Made by a program: the position numbers and the translations under genes
Assembly: GCA_003021085.1 (NCBI GenBank)
Contig: PXRE01000003.1
Coordinates: forward strand, 1-35,238
Direction: 5' to 3'
Source of the DNA: Halobacteriales archaeon QS_1_68_20
Lineage (GTDB): Archaea; Halobacteriota; Halobacteria; Halobacteriales; PXRE01
Length of the DNA: 35,238 nt
Notes under the pieces: generated by a model
The model's input: only the letters and a program-made list of their open reading frames with translations
Database searches by the model: none
Told to the model about the DNA's origin: nothing
Part shown: positions 32,900 through 35,238 of the stretch, in pieces
Numbering within the stretch: the first letter of the stretch is position 1
Layout: each line of letters starts with the position of its first letter

Positions 32900-35065
32900 C
32901 TAAACCTCGCCGTCGTCCGCAGGACCCAGCTTCCCGACCCAGTCCAGCGCCTCTTGGACGTCGGTCTGGGGCGGCGAGCAGGTGAACGCCCGGCAGACGT
33001 AGGCCGTGGGCTGGCTGTCCTCGGCGTCCCGGTCGGCCCAGATCGGTCCCGGCTCGTCGAGGGCCAGGGCGTCCAGCCAGTCCGCGAGACCCTCCTCGGT
33101 GGACGGCCGCGGCGCCAGGACGCGGCCGGGTAGGTACCGCTCCCCGATGGCGGTCCGCCAGTCCTCGGGCAGGCCGTCCGCGGCGACGGTCACCTCCAGC
33201 GGTCCGGACTCGTGGGCGTCCGCGACCAGCGCCAGCGTGGTGTGCTCTAGGGGGTTGCCCTCGACGACGTTGCCGTGGGTCTGGAGGGTCGCCTCCACCA
33301 CCTCGCCGTACCGCTCGTGGGGGACGAAGTGATCCAGCGCGAGCAACACTTCCAGGGCGACGCCGAGGCTCGACGGCGTGGACTGGTCCCTGGTCTCCTG
33401 TGGCCGGGCGACCAGTTGCTCGCCGCCCGCGCGGGTGAAGTACAGCGTCCGGCCGTCGGCGTCCCAGAACCGCTCCCTGATCGCCCGCACGAGGTCCAGC
33501 GCGAACGAGAGGTACTCGACGTCGCCGGTCGCGCCGTAGAGGTCGAGCGCTCCGCGGGCGAGGAAGGCGTAGTCCTCCAGGTAGCCGTCGATGGCCACTT
33601 CTTCATCCTTGAACCGCCGGGAGAGGTGGGCGTCCTCGGCGTCCCAGAGGTGCTCCCGGAGGAACGCCAGCGCCTCGGCGCCCCACTCGGCGTAGCGCTC
33701 GTCCAGCACCAGGCCGGCCTCCGCCAGCGCGGAGATGGCGAGGCCGTTCCAGCCCGCCAGCACCTTCTCGTCGCGGCGGGGTCGCGGACGGTCCTCGCGG
33801 GCCTCCAGCAGTTCCCGCTCGGCCCCATCGAGGTGGGACTCGACGCCCTCGGCGGTGAGGTCGTACTCCTCAGCGAGGTCCTCGTAACTGCGCTCGACCG
33901 TCAGCACGCGCGTCCCCTCGAAGTTCGGTCTGTCGACGCCGTAGCGGTCGACGAACAGGTCCGCAGTCAGGTCGTCCTCCAGCGTCTCGCGGACCTCCCC
34001 GGGCGTCCAGGTGTAGAACGCACCCTCCTCGGCTTCGGGATCCTCGCCCTCGTCGAGGCGGGACGCGTGCGTCTCGCTCCGCGCGTCGAGCGTGCTGTAG
34101 AACGCGCCCTCGGGGTGGCGGAGTTCGCGGTCGAGGAACGCCAGGGTCCCCTCGACCACGTCGGCGTACCGGCGGTCGCCGGTGACCTGGTAGCCGTGGA
34201 GGTACACCAGCGGGAGGGTTGCGTTGTCGTACAGCATCTTCTCGAAGTGCGGGACCACCCACTCGCGGTCGGTCGCGTAGCGGTGGAAGCCGCCGCCCAC
34301 GTGGTCGTACATTCCGCCGGAGGCCATCGCGTCCAGCGTCTCGACGGCCACTTTCCGTGACTGCTCCCGGCCGGTCCGCTCGTAAGCCCGCAGGAGCAGT
34401 TCCACCCGCGCCGGCTGGGGAAACTTCGGCCCGTTCGTCCCGAATCCGCCGTGCTCGCGGTCGGCGGCCCGCAACGCGGCCTGCGCGGCCGACGAGAGCA
34501 CGCCAGCCGGCGGTTCCTCGGCCGCCTCCGGGACCGACTCCAGTTCGCCCCTGACCGCCTGGGTCCACTGCTCGGCCCGGTTCTCCATCTCCCCGCGTTG
34601 TTCGGGGTCGTTCCAGGACTCCGAGATGTCCTCGAGCAGGTCCGGGAACGCGGGCATCCCCCGTCTCGGCTCCTTCGGGAAGTACGTCCCCACGTAGAAG
34701 GGCTTGCCCTCCGGGGTCAGCCAGACCGACAGCGGCCACCCGCCCCGGCGGGTCACCTGCTGGCAGATGGTCTGGTAGACGCGGTCGACGTCCGGTCGCT
34801 CCTCGCGGTCGACCTTGACGGGGACGAAGTGCTCGTTCAGCAGTTCCGCGACCTCCTCGTCCTCGAAGCTCTCCTCCTCCATCACGTGACACCAGTGGCA
34901 GGCCGCGTACCCGACCGAGAGGAAAATGGGTACGTCCCGCTCTTTCGCGGCTTCCCGGGCCTGTTCGTCCCAGGGTTGCCAGTGAACCGGGTTGTCGGCG
35001 TGCTGGCGGAGGTACGGCGAGGCCTCCTCGTCCAGGCGGTTGCGGTCCGTGGGGGCGTCGCTCAT
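32900..35065 (-). CDS. YyaL/DUF255 thioredoxin-domain protein
   Basis: The 721-residue protein belongs to the YyaL/SPATA20 (DUF255) family. The N-terminus (NRLDEEASPYLRQHADNPVHW) leads into a thioredoxin-like domain with the ACHWCHVMEEESFED motif (CxxC at about 56-59), VPVKVDREERPDVDRVYQ and GGWPLSVWLTPEGKPFYVGT. The rest (about 180-700) resembles an alpha/alpha-barrel of the sugar-isomerase/glycosidase type (YDHVGGGFHRYATDREWVVP, HFEKMLYDN, KVLAGWNGLAISALAEAG). The biochemical role is not established. The ATG at 35065 starts the conserved region. A TATA-like CCTTTAGC is about 27 nt upstream, so the transcript is probably leaderless, although the open frame extends to 35182. Confidence 0.93.
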   Translation of the reverse strand: MSDAPTDRNRLDEEASPYLRQHADNPVHWQPWDEQAREAAKERDVPIFLSVGYAACHWCHVMEEESFEDEEVAELLNEHFVPVKVDREERPDVDRVYQTICQQVTRRGGWPLSVWLTPEGKPFYVGTYFPKEPRRGMPAFPDLLEDISESWNDPEQRGEMENRAEQWTQAVRGELESVPEAAEEPPAGVLSSAAQAALRAADREHGGFGTNGPKFPQPARVELLLRAYERTGREQSRKVAVETLDAMASGGMYDHVGGGFHRYATDREWVVPHFEKMLYDNATLPLVYLHGYQVTGDRRYADVVEGTLAFLDRELRHPEGAFYSTLDARSETHASRLDEGEDPEAEEGAFYTWTPGEVRETLEDDLTADLFVDRYGVDRPNFEGTRVLTVERSYEDLAEEYDLTAEGVESHLDGAERELLEAREDRPRPRRDEKVLAGWNGLAISALAEAGLVLDERYAEWGAEALAFLREHLWDAEDAHLSRRFKDEEVAIDGYLEDYAFLARGALDLYGATGDVEYLSFALDLVRAIRERFWDADGRTLYFTRAGGEQLVARPQETRDQSTPSSLGVALEVLLALDHFVPHERYGEVVEATLQTHGNVVEGNPLEHTTLALVADAHESGPLEVTVAADGLPEDWRTAIGERYLPGRVLAPRPSTEEGLADWLDALALDEPGPIWADRDAEDSQPTAYVCRAFTCSPPQTDVQEALDWVGKLGPADDGEV

Positions 35066-35190
35066 ACGCGGGGGTTGGGTCCGCGGGCTAAAGGTCCCCG
35101 TGGTCGATACTGGGGGGTGCGTCGTTTCGTGGTGGTTGCGCTCGTCGGTGGAGGGTGCTGTGGGCGGACGTCGGGATGGCAACGCTCACG

Positions 35191-35238
35191 GCATGCAAAA
35201 CCTAGGAATGTCCTCGCCCTCCCCAGCCGCGGGCGCGG
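35191..35238 (+). repeat. Haloarchaeal intergenic repeat, copy C (cut by window end)
   Basis: GCATGCAAAACCTAGGAATG and CCTCCCCAGCCGCGGGCGCG match the beginning of copy A at 10872-10915 with a few changes. Only the first 48 bases are inside the window. Confidence 0.65.

Noticed and set aside
32295..32985. Plus-strand frames in the repeat-rich region before the DUF255 gene end
   Set aside because: Composed of repeat and hairpin sequence; no start signal, no domain.

Overview
The window is chromosomal DNA of an extremely halophilic archaeon (class Halobacteria). Four things support this. There is a partial haloarchaeal 16S rRNA gene with typical haloarchaeal rRNA promoters. The GC content is about 65-70% and the encoded proteins are very acidic. 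Many genes appear leaderless, with a TATA box about 27 nt before the start codon. Typical haloarchaeal or archaeal genes are present (MC1 chromatin protein, SepF, archaeal PheS/PheT, halolysins). The family may be Haloarculaceae, but that is only an impression.

Left part (1-14566): the 5' part of a 16S rRNA gene on the minus strand with its leader and three promoters; an MC1 DNA-packaging protein; a small AbrB-like protein; pyrD; two paralogous four-helix membrane proteins ending in a zinc ribbon, the second with an extremely P/Q/G-rich linker; a decayed chimera of a pilin-like gene and an iron-siderophore-type binding protein; the pheS-pheT operon; a long intergenic stretch with a haloarchaeal repeat; an M29 aminopeptidase gene broken by one frameshift; a secreted PGF-CTERM beta-propeller protein; a small unknown protein; and a NifU-like Fe-S protein.

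Centre (14837-30457): the striking part. Six plus-strand halolysin-type subtilases (called S1-S6 here) lie in one array. Each has a Tat signal and an I9-like propeptide, but their C-termini differ: S1 none, S2 FN3-like plus CFI-box, S3 Ig-like plus PKD-like, S4 two GEVED domains, S5 CFI-box, S6 three lectin-like repeats. Between them sit three small secreted proteins that carry only a C-terminal module type found in one of the proteases (PKD-like, GEVED x2, FN3-like). S2 has lost about 31 residues of the catalytic core, and S4 has a frameshift at the same place. Most array genes have their own AT-rich promoter, a long GC-rich leader with a conserved motif near the start codon, and (for the proteases) a downstream T-tract, so they look like separate transcription units built by repeated duplication, recombination and domain exchange. 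sepF sits inside the array on the opposite strand.

Right part (30514-35238): a DUF1028 protein, a remnant of another subtilase, an archaeal PUA-domain protein, a repeat- and hairpin-rich intergenic region, a YyaL/DUF255 protein, and the start of another copy of the intergenic repeat.
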